DNA of 64,000 bases. Source: Paracidovorax konjaci. Lineage in GTDB: Bacteria; Pseudomonadota; Gammaproteobacteria; Burkholderiales; Burkholderiaceae_C. The stretch lies in NCBI RefSeq assembly GCF_900112675.1, contig NZ_FOMQ01000003.1:248001-312000 (forward strand), written 5' to 3'. Below, piece after piece: positions 17,292 through 25,746 of the stretch (position 1 is the stretch's first letter; each line of letters starts with the position of its first letter). The position numbers and the translations under genes were made by a program. Below the pieces are notes generated by a model, which saw only the letters and a program-made list of their open reading frames with translations, was not told the origin of the DNA and searched no databases.

Positions 17292-17741
17292 ATGAAGTGC
17301 CCCTTCTGCAGCCACCCCGAGACCCAGGTGGTCGAAACGCGCGTGGCCGAGGACGGGGACTTCGTGCGGCGCAGGCGGCAGTGCGGCGCCTGCGACAAGC
17401 GCTTCACCACGTATGAGCGCCCGGAGGTCAACTTCCCCAACGTGGTGAAGAAGGACGGCCGGCGCATCGAATACGACCGCAGCAAGCTCATCGGCTCGTT
17501 CAGCATTGCGTTGCGCAAGCGGCCGGTGAGCACCACGCAGATCGACAGCGCCATCGAGCGCATCGAGGAAAAGCTCCTCAACCTGGGCCAGCGCGAGGTG
17601 CTGTCCAGCCGCATCGGAGAGCTGGTCATGCGCGAGCTGAAAAAGCTCGACAAGGTGGCCTACATCCGCTTCGCGAGCGTGTACCGCAGCTTCGAGGACA
17701 TCGACGAGTTCCGGGCGCTCGTGGACGAAGTGCGCAAGTAG
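17292..17741 (+). CDS. nrdR: Transcriptional repressor NrdR
   Basis: NrdR senses ATP/dATP and represses ribonucleotide reductase genes. The 149 residues contain an N-terminal zinc ribbon with C3, C6, C31 and C34 (MKCPFCSH and CGACDKRF) and a central ATP-cone domain ([19 protein letters not shown]). Length and architecture match the family. It lies 28 bp downstream of glyA. No NrdR boxes are seen in this window, so its targets lie elsewhere. Confidence 0.96.
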   Translation: MKCPFCSHPETQVVETRVAEDGDFVRRRRQCGACDKRFTTYERPEVNFPNVVKKDGRRIEYDRSKLIGSFSIALRKRPVSTTQIDSAIERIEEKLLNLGQREVLSSRIGELVMRELKKLDKVAYIRFASVYRSFEDIDEFRALVDEVRK

Positions 17742-17800
17742 GTCCGGCCGGCGTGCAAGCCCCGTCTTTTCCGAGGGCGGCGTGGCGCAGCGCAGGCATT

Positions 17801-17845
17801 TGCTATCAATTAAATAGCAAACAATCGAATGGATCCGGCGGCATG
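17801..17845 (+). repeat. 45-bp interspersed repeat, copy A
   Basis: One of four copies of a family with consensus TGCTAT-N8-ATAGCAAAC followed by AATGGATMCGGCGGCATG. The 5' half is an imperfect palindrome (GCTAT/ATAGC); the 3' half is a fixed tail. This copy lies between nrdR and the EF-hand gene. Other copies are at 25612, 38238 and 59143. Confidence 0.85.
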
Positions 17846-18074
17846 GCGCACTTTTGATGCCTGAGCCGGCCTGAAGCCCCGCCTGGCCCTGCCTCGTGCG
17901 TGCAACGTGGCCCCGCCGCTGCGGCCGCGGTGTGCCGGGCATGGTCCTACGCGCAGCACTGTCCGGCCCCGGCACAATCGCCGGACGCGCCGCCGCGGCC
18001 CCGCGGCTTGCTCCCAGCGGGCCCGGCGCGGCCTCCGGCCGCCCCGTTGTGCCCCGCATTCCGCCCGCCGATCC

Positions 18075-20354
18075 ATGCCGCATTCCGCACCGCCCTTTCC
18101 TTCCTCCTCTTCATCCCGCGCCTCCGCGCATCCCTGGCAGTTCTTCCGGGCCGGGGGCGTGGACCAGGTCGCCATCCGCTCAGGCGCCGACATCGCGCAC
18201 CTGGCCGAGCTCGACCAGAAACTCTGGGTGGCTTTGGCCTGCCCCACGCGCGGCGTGGAGTTCGATGCGCGCACGCTGGATCTGATCGACGCGGACGGCG
18301 ATGGCCGCATCCGACCGCCCGAGCTGCTGGCCGCCTGCGCCTGGGCCTGCGCCCAGTTGCGCGATCCGGACGAGCTGGCGCATCCCGGCGACACGCTGGC
18401 GATCGCCGCGCTCGACGAGGCCACGGAGGACGGCGCCGCGCTGGCCGCGCAGGCCCGCCGCATCCTCGCGCTGGCCGGGCGCGAAGGCGCCGACACGCTC
18501 ACGCTCGCCGACGTGCTGGAGCGCAGCGAGCAGTTGAATGCCCAGCGCTTCAATGGGGACGGCGTGGTGCCGCCGCAGGCCGCGGAGGGCGACGAGGAGG
18601 CCCGCGAGGCGCTGGAGCGCATCATGGCCACGCACGGCAGCGTGCCGGCGGTGGCGGACCAGCCGGCGGGCGTGGACCGCAAGACGGCCGAGGCGTTCTT
18701 TGCCGAGGTGGATGCGCTCCAGAAATGGGCGGACGGCGTGCAGGCCCACCCCGAGGGCATGCCGCTGGGCGACCGCACCCTGCAGGCGGCGCAGGCCGTG
18801 CAGGCGGTGCGCCACAAGGTGGACGATTTCTTCACGCGTGCGCGGCTGGCCGCCTACGACCCGCGCGTGCGCTCCGCCATGCACCCCTCGGACGAGGACT
18901 ACGCGACACTCGCGCGCCAGGAACTCTCCCCGGGATCGGACGCGGTGGCCGCCCTGCCCCTGGCGCCCTTCACGCCCGATGGCCACCTGCCGCTCGCGCG
19001 CGGCATCAACCCGGCCTGGACGGCCGCCGTCCAGGCGCTGCGCGAGAAGGCCCTCGAACCGCTGCTGGGCACGCACGCCGACACGCTGGCCGAGGCCGAC
19101 TGGAAGCGCGTGCTCTCCGCGCTGCAGCCCTGCCTCAAGCAGCTCTCGGCCCGGCCGGCCACGCACCTGGACAAGCTCGATGCCGACACCATCCGCCAGT
19201 TGCACGGCAGCGGCGTGCGCGAGCGGGTGATGGCGCTGATCGCGCAGGACGAGGCCGAAAAGGCGCACAACGGCCACACGCTGGCGCTGGAGAAGCTGCT
19301 GCGCTTCAAGCGCGATCTGCTCCGGCTGCTGAACAACTTCGTCTCGTTCTCGGCCTTCTACCAGCGCGAGGGCGCGATCTTCCAGGCCGGCACGCTCTAC
19401 CTCGATGCGCGCAGTTGCGACCTCACCGTGCAGGTGCCGGACGCCGGCCGGCACGCCAAGCTCGCCGGCCTGGCCAAGACCTATCTGGCGTACTGCGACT
19501 GCACGCGCAAGGGCAAGAAGATGGGCATCGTCGCGGCCTTCACGGCGGGCGACGTGGATTTCCTCTTCGTGGGCCGCAATGGCGTGTTCTACGACCGCGA
19601 TGGCCTCGACTGGGACGCCACCATCACCAAGATCATCGAGAACCCCACCAGCATCGCCCAGGCCTTCTTCTCGCCGTACAAGAAGTTCCTGCGCATGATC
19701 GAGGAACAGGTGGCCAAGCGCGCCGCCGCGAGCGATTCGCGCGTGGAGAAGTCGCTCGGTGCCACGGCCGGCAGCCTGGCGAAGGCGCCCGCCAAGACGC
19801 TCACGGACGCCGCCGCCGCGCCCGCCGATGGCCAGCGCCGCGTGGACGTGGGCACCGTCGCGGCGATCGGCGTGGCGCTGGGCAGCCTCAGCGCGGTGGT
19901 GGTGGGCGTGTTCGCGAAGTTCGTGGACCTGGGGGCCTGGATCCCGATCGCGCTGGCGGGCATCGTGCTCGCCATCTCGGGCCCGAGCATGCTGATCGCA
20001 TGGCTCAAGCTGCGCCAGCGCAGCCTCGGACCGATCCTGGACGCGAGCGGCTGGGCCATCAACGGACGCATGCGCATCAATACGCGCCTGGGCGGATCGC
20101 TCTCGCAGACGGCCCACGTGCCCCCGGGCGCGCGGCGCATGCTGGACGACCCGTTCCCCGAATCGCGCAAGCCCGCCTGGGCCGTGGCGCTGGTGGTCGC
20201 GGCGCTGGTAGTGCTGGGCGTGCTGGCATGGCGCATGGGCTGGTTCCACCGGGCACCCGCGGCACCGGCGCCCGCACCGGCGGTGGCAAACACCGCCGCG
20301 CCCGCTGCCACAGGCTCGGCGGTATCGCCAGTCGCTCCGGTATCCACCCCTTGA
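18075..20354 (+). CDS. Large membrane protein with an EF-hand-like motif, function unknown
   Basis: A 759-residue protein of unknown role. Near the N-terminus is DADGDGRIRPPELL, a canonical EF-hand calcium loop (D-D-D-x-I-E spacing). A long helical soluble region follows, including LRLLNNFVSFSAFYQREGAIFQAGTLY. The C-terminal quarter has two membrane segments (VAAIGVALGSLSAVVVGVFA and WIPIALAGIVLAISGPSMLI), a short loop and a third (WAVALVVAALVVLGVLAW), and ends in an Ala/Pro-rich tail. The frame opens further upstream, but ATG 18075 (MPHSAPPFP) is the first plausible start after GC-rich junk-like sequence; there is no clear Shine-Dalgarno. It lies between copy A of the repeat and the effector gene. 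A long complementary shadow frame on the minus strand is rejected. Confidence 0.72.
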   Translation: MPHSAPPFPSSSSSRASAHPWQFFRAGGVDQVAIRSGADIAHLAELDQKLWVALACPTRGVEFDARTLDLIDADGDGRIRPPELLAACAWACAQLRDPDELAHPGDTLAIAALDEATEDGAALAAQARRILALAGREGADTLTLADVLERSEQLNAQRFNGDGVVPPQAAEGDEEAREALERIMATHGSVPAVADQPAGVDRKTAEAFFAEVDALQKWADGVQAHPEGMPLGDRTLQAAQAVQAVRHKVDDFFTRARLAAYDPRVRSAMHPSDEDYATLARQELSPGSDAVAALPLAPFTPDGHLPLARGINPAWTAAVQALREKALEPLLGTHADTLAEADWKRVLSALQPCLKQLSARPATHLDKLDADTIRQLHGSGVRERVMALIAQDEAEKAHNGHTLALEKLLRFKRDLLRLLNNFVSFSAFYQREGAIFQAGTLYLDARSCDLTVQVPDAGRHAKLAGLAKTYLAYCDCTRKGKKMGIVAAFTAGDVDFLFVGRNGVFYDRDGLDWDATITKIIENPTSIAQAFFSPYKKFLRMIEEQVAKRAAASDSRVEKSLGATAGSLAKAPAKTLTDAAAAPADGQRRVDVGTVAAIGVALGSLSAVVVGVFAKFVDLGAWIPIALAGIVLAISGPSMLIAWLKLRQRSLGPILDASGWAINGRMRINTRLGGSLSQTAHVPPGARRMLDDPFPESRKPAWAVALVVAALVVLGVLAWRMGWFHRAPAAPAPAPAVANTAAPAATGSAVSPVAPVSTP

Positions 20355-20393
20355 CGCCGGCCACCACGGCACAGCCGTGACCACGCAAGGCTG

Positions 20394-20454
20394 TTCGCTC
20401 CACAGCGCATCTATTCGTTTTTGCACTCACCCGGCCGCTGCGAACGCCCACCAT
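20394..20454 (+). promoter_or_regulatory. PIP box (TTCGB-N15-TTCGB) and associated -10 element
   Basis: TTCGC (20394-20398), exactly 15 bases, then TTCGT (20414-20418) matches the plant-inducible-promoter box bound by the AraC-type regulator HrpX/HrpB in Xanthomonas, Ralstonia and Acidovorax. A YANNNT element, CACCAT at 20449-20454, lies 30 bp further on, within the 30-32 bp spacing known for functional PIP promoters. Transcription would start shortly before ATG 20476. This is strong evidence that the next gene belongs to the type III secretion regulon. Confidence 0.88.
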
Positions 20455-20475
20455 GTGGTCCGAAGGAGTCTAAAC

Positions 20476-21528
20476 ATGGGCGGATGCCTTTCCACGGACG
20501 CGTCTAGCCGACGCGCGTCCATTTACTCACCCACCGGCGGGGCCTCACCTCAGGGGCCGGCGGCCCGCCGCAGCACCTCAAGACCTACGGGGGGTGCCAC
20601 GGAGCTGCCTTCTCGCCCAGGCTCGTCGACCTCGCCTACCGCGATGCTGCGGGCCAGTCTGCCGTCGCCGAAATCCGGCGCAACCAGTCCAAAAGGCGCG
20701 GGGCCATCGCGCAGTACGAACCTGGCGGCACCTCTGGCCGAGGTCCGCGGCTACATCGACCAGTTGCGGCAGTTCGATATCACTGGAAAGCAGGCGCCCG
20801 TCGCCGAGCAGGACGCACGCTGGCAGCGTTCCATGGTGGATGTGCAAAACACCCTGGAGCCCGGCCTGAAGCTGAAAGTATTCGATCTGTCGGATACAGA
20901 GTCTTCGAGCTTCAAGGAGGCAGTCAGCCACACCCGGCAGGGTGAGAAATGGCGCGCCCTGCTCAACATAGATCGGGGATTCGGGGCAGGCATACCCAAA
21001 CACGTCGTCGCCGTGGAAGTTTCCGGCAAGAAAGGCGCACCCTCGGTCGTGGCCATCGACAGCCTCTGGGCCTGCGCGGAAACCTCACGCATTCTTCCCA
21101 AAGCGCTGGAGGGCACCCATGCGAGTCTGGAGCTGATCAACACCGGCATGCAGAAAGGCCCCGTGGGATGCGCGGTATTCGCCCTGGAGGTCGCCAAGGA
21201 GATGCTGCATTCGGGCAAGGCCATGGAAAAAATGCACTCCAAAAACGGCAAAGGCGAGGATCTAAACGATCAAGGCATTCGATTCGCCGTGAAAAATGGC
21301 AAACAATCACTGCCGCCGGCATTTTTCAAGCACACCACCTCGAAGAACGTTCTGGACGATCTCCCGCAGGAAACCCGCCGCCATGTCGAGCAGCACTTCA
21401 CAGAACACCTGAAGGAACGCCAGGACGCGCGGGGAAAGACGATCGCTTACAGCAACTCGATCGAGATGGCGCGCATCCGGATGATGGAGCAGGTGCTGGA
21501 GGCAGCCGGCTCCCGTGCGTCAGAGTAG
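20476..21528 (+). CDS. YopJ/XopJ-family type III effector (acetyltransferase/C55 protease fold)
   Basis: Predicted effector of 350 residues injected into plant cells. ATG 20476 follows AAGGAG at ideal spacing and yields MGGCLS, an N-myristoylation signal (G2) with a palmitoylatable C4, as in plasma-membrane-targeted XopJ relatives. Residues 7-85 are Ser/Pro/Thr-rich, typical of a secretion leader. The catalytic set of the YopJ family is readable: H176 in KHVVAVEV, D195 in VVAIDS (19 residues later, the same H-to-acid spacing as YopJ H109/E128) and C232 in [16 protein letters not shown]. Transcription is from the PIP box. Base composition dips locally in the 3' half, in keeping with acquisition. 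The last 9 bp overlap the convergent aroC end. An upstream in-frame ATG at 20377 is rejected because it precedes the PIP box. Confidence 0.9.
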   Translation: MGGCLSTDASSRRASIYSPTGGASPQGPAARRSTSRPTGGATELPSRPGSSTSPTAMLRASLPSPKSGATSPKGAGPSRSTNLAAPLAEVRGYIDQLRQFDITGKQAPVAEQDARWQRSMVDVQNTLEPGLKLKVFDLSDTESSSFKEAVSHTRQGEKWRALLNIDRGFGAGIPKHVVAVEVSGKKGAPSVVAIDSLWACAETSRILPKALEGTHASLELINTGMQKGPVGCAVFALEVAKEMLHSGKAMEKMHSKNGKGEDLNDQGIRFAVKNGKQSLPPAFFKHTTSKNVLDDLPQETRRHVEQHFTEHLKERQDARGKTIAYSNSIEMARIRMMEQVLEAAGSRASE

Positions 21529-22617
21529 CGACGAACGGATCGGTGCCACCGCGTGCACCACGTCGCCGCACTGCGCACGGTGGCGCAGGGCGTGGTCAGC
21601 CAGCACGATGGCCAGCAGCGCCTCGGCGATGGGCGCGGCGCGGATGCCCACGCAGGGGTCGTGCCGGCCCTTGGTGACGACCTCGGTGCTGTGGCCGTGC
21701 ACGTCGATGGATTCGCGCGGGCTGATGATCGAACTGGTGGGCTTGATCGCGATGGTGACCTCGATGTCCTGGCCCGAGCTGATGCCGCCCAGCACGCCGC
21801 CGGCATTGTTGCTGGCGAAGCCACCCGGCGTGAGCGAATCGCCGTGCGTGGTGCCGCGCTGGACCACGCTGCCGAAACCGGCGCCGATCTCCACGGCCTT
21901 CACGGCATTGAGGCCCATCATCGCGTGGGCGATGTCGGCATCGAGCTTGTCGTAGAGCGGCTCGCCCAGGCCCACGGGCACGCCGGTGGCCTGCACGCGC
22001 AGGCGCGCACCGCACGAATCGCCCGCCTTGCGCAATGCGTCCATGTATTCCTCGTAGCGCGCGACATCGGCCACGGGCGCGAAGAAGGGGTTGGCATGCA
22101 CGTGGTCCCAGCTCTCGAACGGGATCTCCAGCTCGCCGAGCTGGGTCATGCAGGCGCGCAACTGCACGCCGTATTTCTCGTGCAGCCACTTGCGCGCCAC
22201 CGCGCCGGCCGCCACCGTGGGCGCCGTGAGGCGCGCGGACGAACGCCCGCCGCCGCGCGGGTCGCGCAGGCCGTACTTGTGCCAGTAGGTGTAGTCGGCA
22301 TGGCCCGGGCGGAAGCTCTGGGCGATGTTGCTGTAGTCCTTGCTGCGCTGGTCGGTGTTGCGGATCAGCAGGGCGATGGGGGTGCCGGTGGTGCGGCCCT
22401 CGTACACGCCCGAGAGGATCTCGACCGCGTCGGGCTCGCTGCGCTGGGTGACGTGCCGGCTGGTGCCGGGCCGGCGGCGATCGAGGTCGCCCTGGATATC
22501 GGCCTCGGACAGCGCCATGCCCGGGGGGCATCCGTCGATCACGCAGCCAATGGCCGGTCCATGGGATTCACCGAAGTTGGTGACTGCGAATAAGGTGCCG
22601 AGTGTGTTGCCGCTCAT
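21520..22617 (-). CDS. aroC: Chorismate synthase
   Basis: Converts 5-enolpyruvylshikimate 3-phosphate to chorismate, the last step of the shikimate pathway, with reduced FMN as cofactor. The 365 residues fit the family. The N-terminus [20 protein letters not shown], the [14 protein letters not shown] segment and GRSSARLTA are AroC signatures, and the C-terminal [15 protein letters not shown] is conserved. The stop codon overlaps the end of the convergent effector gene by 9 bp. Confidence 0.97.
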   Translation of the reverse strand: MSGNTLGTLFAVTNFGESHGPAIGCVIDGCPPGMALSEADIQGDLDRRRPGTSRHVTQRSEPDAVEILSGVYEGRTTGTPIALLIRNTDQRSKDYSNIAQSFRPGHADYTYWHKYGLRDPRGGGRSSARLTAPTVAAGAVARKWLHEKYGVQLRACMTQLGELEIPFESWDHVHANPFFAPVADVARYEEYMDALRKAGDSCGARLRVQATGVPVGLGEPLYDKLDADIAHAMMGLNAVKAVEIGAGFGSVVQRGTTHGDSLTPGGFASNNAGGVLGGISSGQDIEVTIAIKPTSSIISPRESIDVHGHSTEVVTKGRHDPCVGIRAAPIAEALLAIVLADHALRHRAQCGDVVHAVAPIRSSLL

Positions 22618-22809
22618 GGCGCGGGATTATCCCAGAGCCGCTTGCTGGGTCGAGGCCACCAGCGTAGCGCGCCCTCGGATAAAGACAGCGTGCTTCATCC
22701 ACAGTGCGCAGCCTTCAAGTACCTGCGGCCGCGCCCATCGAGAGGCCGCGGAGCAGGCCAAGCCAGCAGGCGCCGCGGAACCGGCTTCGCCGGGCCGCTG
22801 GCGTCGTCA

Positions 22810-22844
22810 CCCTTCCCGACGCGCGCAGCGCGTCGAGAGAAGGG
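22810..22844. repeat. REP-like palindromic hairpin
   Basis: An inner perfect 8-bp stem CGACGCGC/GCGCGTCG with a 3-base loop is flanked by an outer stem CCCTTC/GAAGGG. GC-rich palindromes of this kind are common in intergenic spaces of Comamonadaceae. It lies just beyond the stop of the minus-strand CBS gene and may also end its transcript. Confidence 0.6.
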
Positions 22845-22861
22845 GGAAGCCGCGCAGCGGC

Positions 22862-23314
22862 TCAGGGGGTCGCTTCCTTCTCCTCAGGCCAGTCCCGGAT
22901 GTAGGCCTTGAGCATCTTGTTCTCGAAGTTCTGGCTGTCCACCACGGCCTTGGCGACGTCGTAGAAGCTGACCACGCCCATGAGCATCTTCTTGTCCATC
23001 ACCGGCATGTAGCGCGCGTGGCGGTTGAGCATCATGCGGCGCACCTCGTCCATTTCGGTCTCGAGCGTGCAGGTGAGCGGCGCATCGTCCATGGCCGTGC
23101 GCACCAGCAGCGTGCCCACGCCGCCGCCGTTCTTGACCACGGCCTGGATGACTTCGCGGAAGGTGAGCATGCCCACGAGGTCGCCATGGTCCATCACCAC
23201 CAGCGAGCCGATGTCCTTCTCAGCCATAACCTCGACGGCTTTCGCCAGGGGTTCGTCGGCCGTGACGGTGTAGAGCGTATTGCCTTTGACGCGGAGGATG
23301 TCGCTGACTTTCAT
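22862..23314 (-). CDS. CBS-domain protein
   Basis: A 150-residue cytoplasmic protein consisting of a tandem CBS pair (Bateman module): the first repeat is VKGNTLYTVTADEPLAKAVE...IGSLVVMDHGDLVGMLTFRE and the second ends in YMPVMDKKMLMGVVSFYDVA. Such stand-alone pairs bind adenine nucleotides and regulate partners, but the partner is unknown. The open frame runs back to 23575, antisense to the neighbouring gene; ATG 23314 (MKVSDILR) is the family-typical start and follows GGAG. It is divergent from the sulfhydrylase gene. Confidence 0.88.
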   Translation of the reverse strand: MKVSDILRVKGNTLYTVTADEPLAKAVEVMAEKDIGSLVVMDHGDLVGMLTFREVIQAVVKNGGGVGTLLVRTAMDDAPLTCTLETEMDEVRRMMLNRHARYMPVMDKKMLMGVVSFYDVAKAVVDSQNFENKMLKAYIRDWPEEKEATP

Positions 23315-23426
23315 GGGGGAGGTCTCCAAGGGGACGCCGCGCCGCACGCGGGGGGTGCGGGGGCCGGGGTTGCCCGCGCAATATAGCCCACAATGTTGCG
23401 CTGCGATCACACATAGGAGACAACGG

Positions 23427-24755
23427 ATGCCCGGCCATTCCGACCCCGGCTTCGACACGCTGGCGCTGCACGCAGGCGCCGTGCCCGATCCCGCCACCGG
23501 CGCGCGCGCCGTGCCCATCCACCTGACGACGTCGTTCGTCTTCGAATCGAGCGACCACGCGGCCTCGCTCTTCAACCTGGAGCGGCCGGGGCATGTCTAC
23601 AGCCGCATCAGCAACCCGACCAACGCCGTGCTGGAGCAGCGCGTGGCGGCGCTGGAGGGCGGCGTGGGCGCCATCGCGGTGGCGAGCGGCCAGGCCGCGC
23701 TGCACCTGGCGATCTGCACGCTGATGGGCGCGGGCGGGCACATCGTGGCCAGCACGGCGCTCTACGGCGGCTCGCAGAACCTGCTGCACTACACGCTGCG
23801 GCGCTTCGGCATCGAGACCACCTTCGTGCGGCCCGGCGACCTGGACGGCTGGCGCGCCGCCGTGCGGCCCGAAACGCGCCTCTTCTTCGGCGAGACCGTG
23901 GGCAACCCGGGCCTCGACGTGCTGGACATCCCGGCCGTGGCCGAGATCGCGCATGCCGCAGGCGTGCCGCTGCTGGTCGATTCGACCCTGACCTCGCCCT
24001 GGCTGATCCGGCCCTTCGAACACGGGGCCGACCTGGTCTACCACTCGGCCACCAAGTTCCTCTCGGGCCATGGCACCGTGATCGGCGGCGTGGTGGTGGA
24101 CGGCGGCAGCTTCGACTGGGACGCCTCGGGGCGCTTCCCGGAGCTGGCCGCGCCCTACGCGGGCTTCCACGGCATGGTGTTCTCGGAAGAATCCACCGTC
24201 GGGGGCTTCCTGCTGCGCGCGCGGCGCGAGGGGTTGCGCGATTTCGGCGCCTGCATGAGCCCGCACACGGCGTGGCTGATCCTGCAGGGCATCGAGACGC
24301 TGCCGCTGCGCATGGAGCGGCACATGCGCAACACCGGGCGCGTGGTCGAGTTCCTGGCAGCGCACCCGTTCGTGGCGCGCGTGGGCCATCCGCTGCTCGA
24401 ATCCCATCCGAGCCATGCGCTCGCGCAGCGGCTGCTGCCGCGCGGCGCGGGTTCGGTGTTCAGCTTCGACCTGCGCGGCGACCGCGCGCAGGGCCGCGCC
24501 TTCATCGAATCGCTGAAGGTGTTCAGCCACCTGGCCAACGTGGGCGACTGCCGCAGCCTGGTGATCCATCCGGCCAGTACCACGCATTTCCGCATGGACG
24601 ACGAGGCGCTCGTGCAGGCGGGTATCACGCAGGGGACCATCCGCCTCTCGATCGGGCTGGAAGACCCCGACGACCTGATCGACGACCTCAAGCGCGCGCT
24701 CAAGGCGGCCGAGAAGGCGGGCAGTGGCGCCGGCAGTGGAAAGGCAGGTGCGTGA
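23427..24755 (+). CDS. O-acetylhomoserine sulfhydrylase-type PLP enzyme (Cys/Met metabolism family)
   Basis: A 442-residue PLP enzyme of the Cys/Met metabolism family. DTLALHAGAVPD at the start, YSRISNPTNAVLE, ASGQAALHLA and the PLP lysine K210 in HSATKFLSGHG identify it. The N-terminus and length resemble O-acetyl-L-homoserine aminocarboxypropyltransferase (MetY, direct sulfhydrylation to homocysteine) more than MetB or MetC, although cystathionine gamma-synthase activity cannot be excluded. ATG 23427 follows AGGAGA. The stop overlaps the start of the next gene by one base (TGATG). Confidence 0.87.
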   Translation: MPGHSDPGFDTLALHAGAVPDPATGARAVPIHLTTSFVFESSDHAASLFNLERPGHVYSRISNPTNAVLEQRVAALEGGVGAIAVASGQAALHLAICTLMGAGGHIVASTALYGGSQNLLHYTLRRFGIETTFVRPGDLDGWRAAVRPETRLFFGETVGNPGLDVLDIPAVAEIAHAAGVPLLVDSTLTSPWLIRPFEHGADLVYHSATKFLSGHGTVIGGVVVDGGSFDWDASGRFPELAAPYAGFHGMVFSEESTVGGFLLRARREGLRDFGACMSPHTAWLILQGIETLPLRMERHMRNTGRVVEFLAAHPFVARVGHPLLESHPSHALAQRLLPRGAGSVFSFDLRGDRAQGRAFIESLKVFSHLANVGDCRSLVIHPASTTHFRMDDEALVQAGITQGTIRLSIGLEDPDDLIDDLKRALKAAEKAGSGAGSGKAGA

Positions 24756-25564
24756 TGCAGGTGACCGTGAACGGCCACGCGGCCTATGCCTACACGGGCG
24801 GCAAGCCCTTCGACGCGGCCCGGCCCACCGTGGTCATGGTGCACGGCGTGCTCAACGACCACAGCGTGTGGGGCTTCCAGAGCCGCCATCTCGCCCACCA
24901 CGGCTGGAACGTGCTGGCCGTGGACCTGCCGGGCCACGGCCGCAGCCAGGGCGATGCGCCCGAGAGCGTGGAGCAGGCCGCCGGCTTCGTGGTGGACCTG
25001 CTGCACGCCCTCGGCGTGGAGCGCGCGGCGCTCGTGGGCCACAGCTGGGGATCGCTGATCGCGCTGGAGGCGGCCGCGCGCCTCGGGACCGCCGCCACGC
25101 ACCTCGCGCTCGTGGGCACGGCCTACCCGATGAAGGTCTCGCCCGCGCTCATCGAGGCCGCGCTGAACGAGCCCGAGAAAGCGCTGCGCATGGTGAACGT
25201 GTTCTCGCGCAGCAGCCTCGCCTCGCCCTCCGGCGCGGGCTTCTGGGCCTTCGGCGCGGGCATGGCGCTCGGGCGGCGCGTGCTGCGCAGCAACCCGCGG
25301 GTCAACGTGTTCCACCGCGGCTTCGTGGCCTGCGACCGCTACGCCGGCGCCGAAGCGGCGATCGCCGCCCTCGCCTGCCCGGTGCTGTTCGCGCTGGGCG
25401 CGCAGGACCAGATGACGCAGCCCCGCGCCGCGCAGGGGCTGATCGCCGCGGCGCGCGGTGCGGGCCTGTCGGTGCGCGTGGAGATGCTGCCCGTGGGCCA
25501 CCACCAGATGACCGAAGCGCCGGAGGAAACACTGGCCGCGCTGCGCGCCTTCCTGGGCACCTGA
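24755..25564 (+). CDS. Alpha/beta-fold hydrolase
   Basis: A 269-residue alpha/beta hydrolase. The oxyanion segment VMVHGVLNDHSVW, the nucleophile elbow GHSWGS with S97, the acid region ALGAQDQMT and the catalytic His in LPVGHHQMTEAPE give a complete triad. The start ATG shares a base with the stop of the preceding sulfhydrylase, so the two are translationally coupled. The substrate is unknown. In relatives of this arrangement a homoserine acetyltransferase-like fold can accompany MetY, but this protein is shorter and lacks MetX hallmarks, so I do not call it MetX. Confidence 0.87.
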   Translation: MQVTVNGHAAYAYTGGKPFDAARPTVVMVHGVLNDHSVWGFQSRHLAHHGWNVLAVDLPGHGRSQGDAPESVEQAAGFVVDLLHALGVERAALVGHSWGSLIALEAAARLGTAATHLALVGTAYPMKVSPALIEAALNEPEKALRMVNVFSRSSLASPSGAGFWAFGAGMALGRRVLRSNPRVNVFHRGFVACDRYAGAEAAIAALACPVLFALGAQDQMTQPRAAQGLIAAARGAGLSVRVEMLPVGHHQMTEAPEETLAALRAFLGT

Positions 25565-25611
25565 GGATCGGTGGCGCCAACGCGGATACATGCCTGAAGC
25601 AAAAGATGCCC

Positions 25612-25656
25612 CATGCCGCCGTATCCATTCAATAGTTTGCTATTAATTCAATAGCA
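25612..25656 (-). repeat. 45-bp interspersed repeat, copy B (inverted)
   Basis: The reverse complement matches copies A, C and D: TGCTATTGAATTAATAGCA, then AAACTATTG, then AATGGATACGGCGGCATG. It lies between the alpha/beta hydrolase and the CoA-transferase gene. Confidence 0.85.
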
Positions 25657-25746
25657 ATCCACTCCCTCCCGGCCTTTCGCCAGCATGGCGGGGCCGGGCC
25701 TGCGGTGGAACCGCGGCCCATCCGGCCGCTTCACGGGAGCGCACCC

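Noticed and set aside
17900-20426. Very long overlapping frames (826 aa plus strand, 748 aa minus strand) over the EF-hand protein
   Set aside because: They show the Arg/Ala/His/Gly-rich, domain-free composition of GC-rich shadow frames; the frame starting at 18075 has membrane segments and a calcium loop.
24755-25564. Homoserine O-acetyltransferase (MetX) for the alpha/beta hydrolase coupled to the sulfhydrylase
   Set aside because: The protein is about 100 residues shorter than MetX and lacks its typical N-terminal and lid features.
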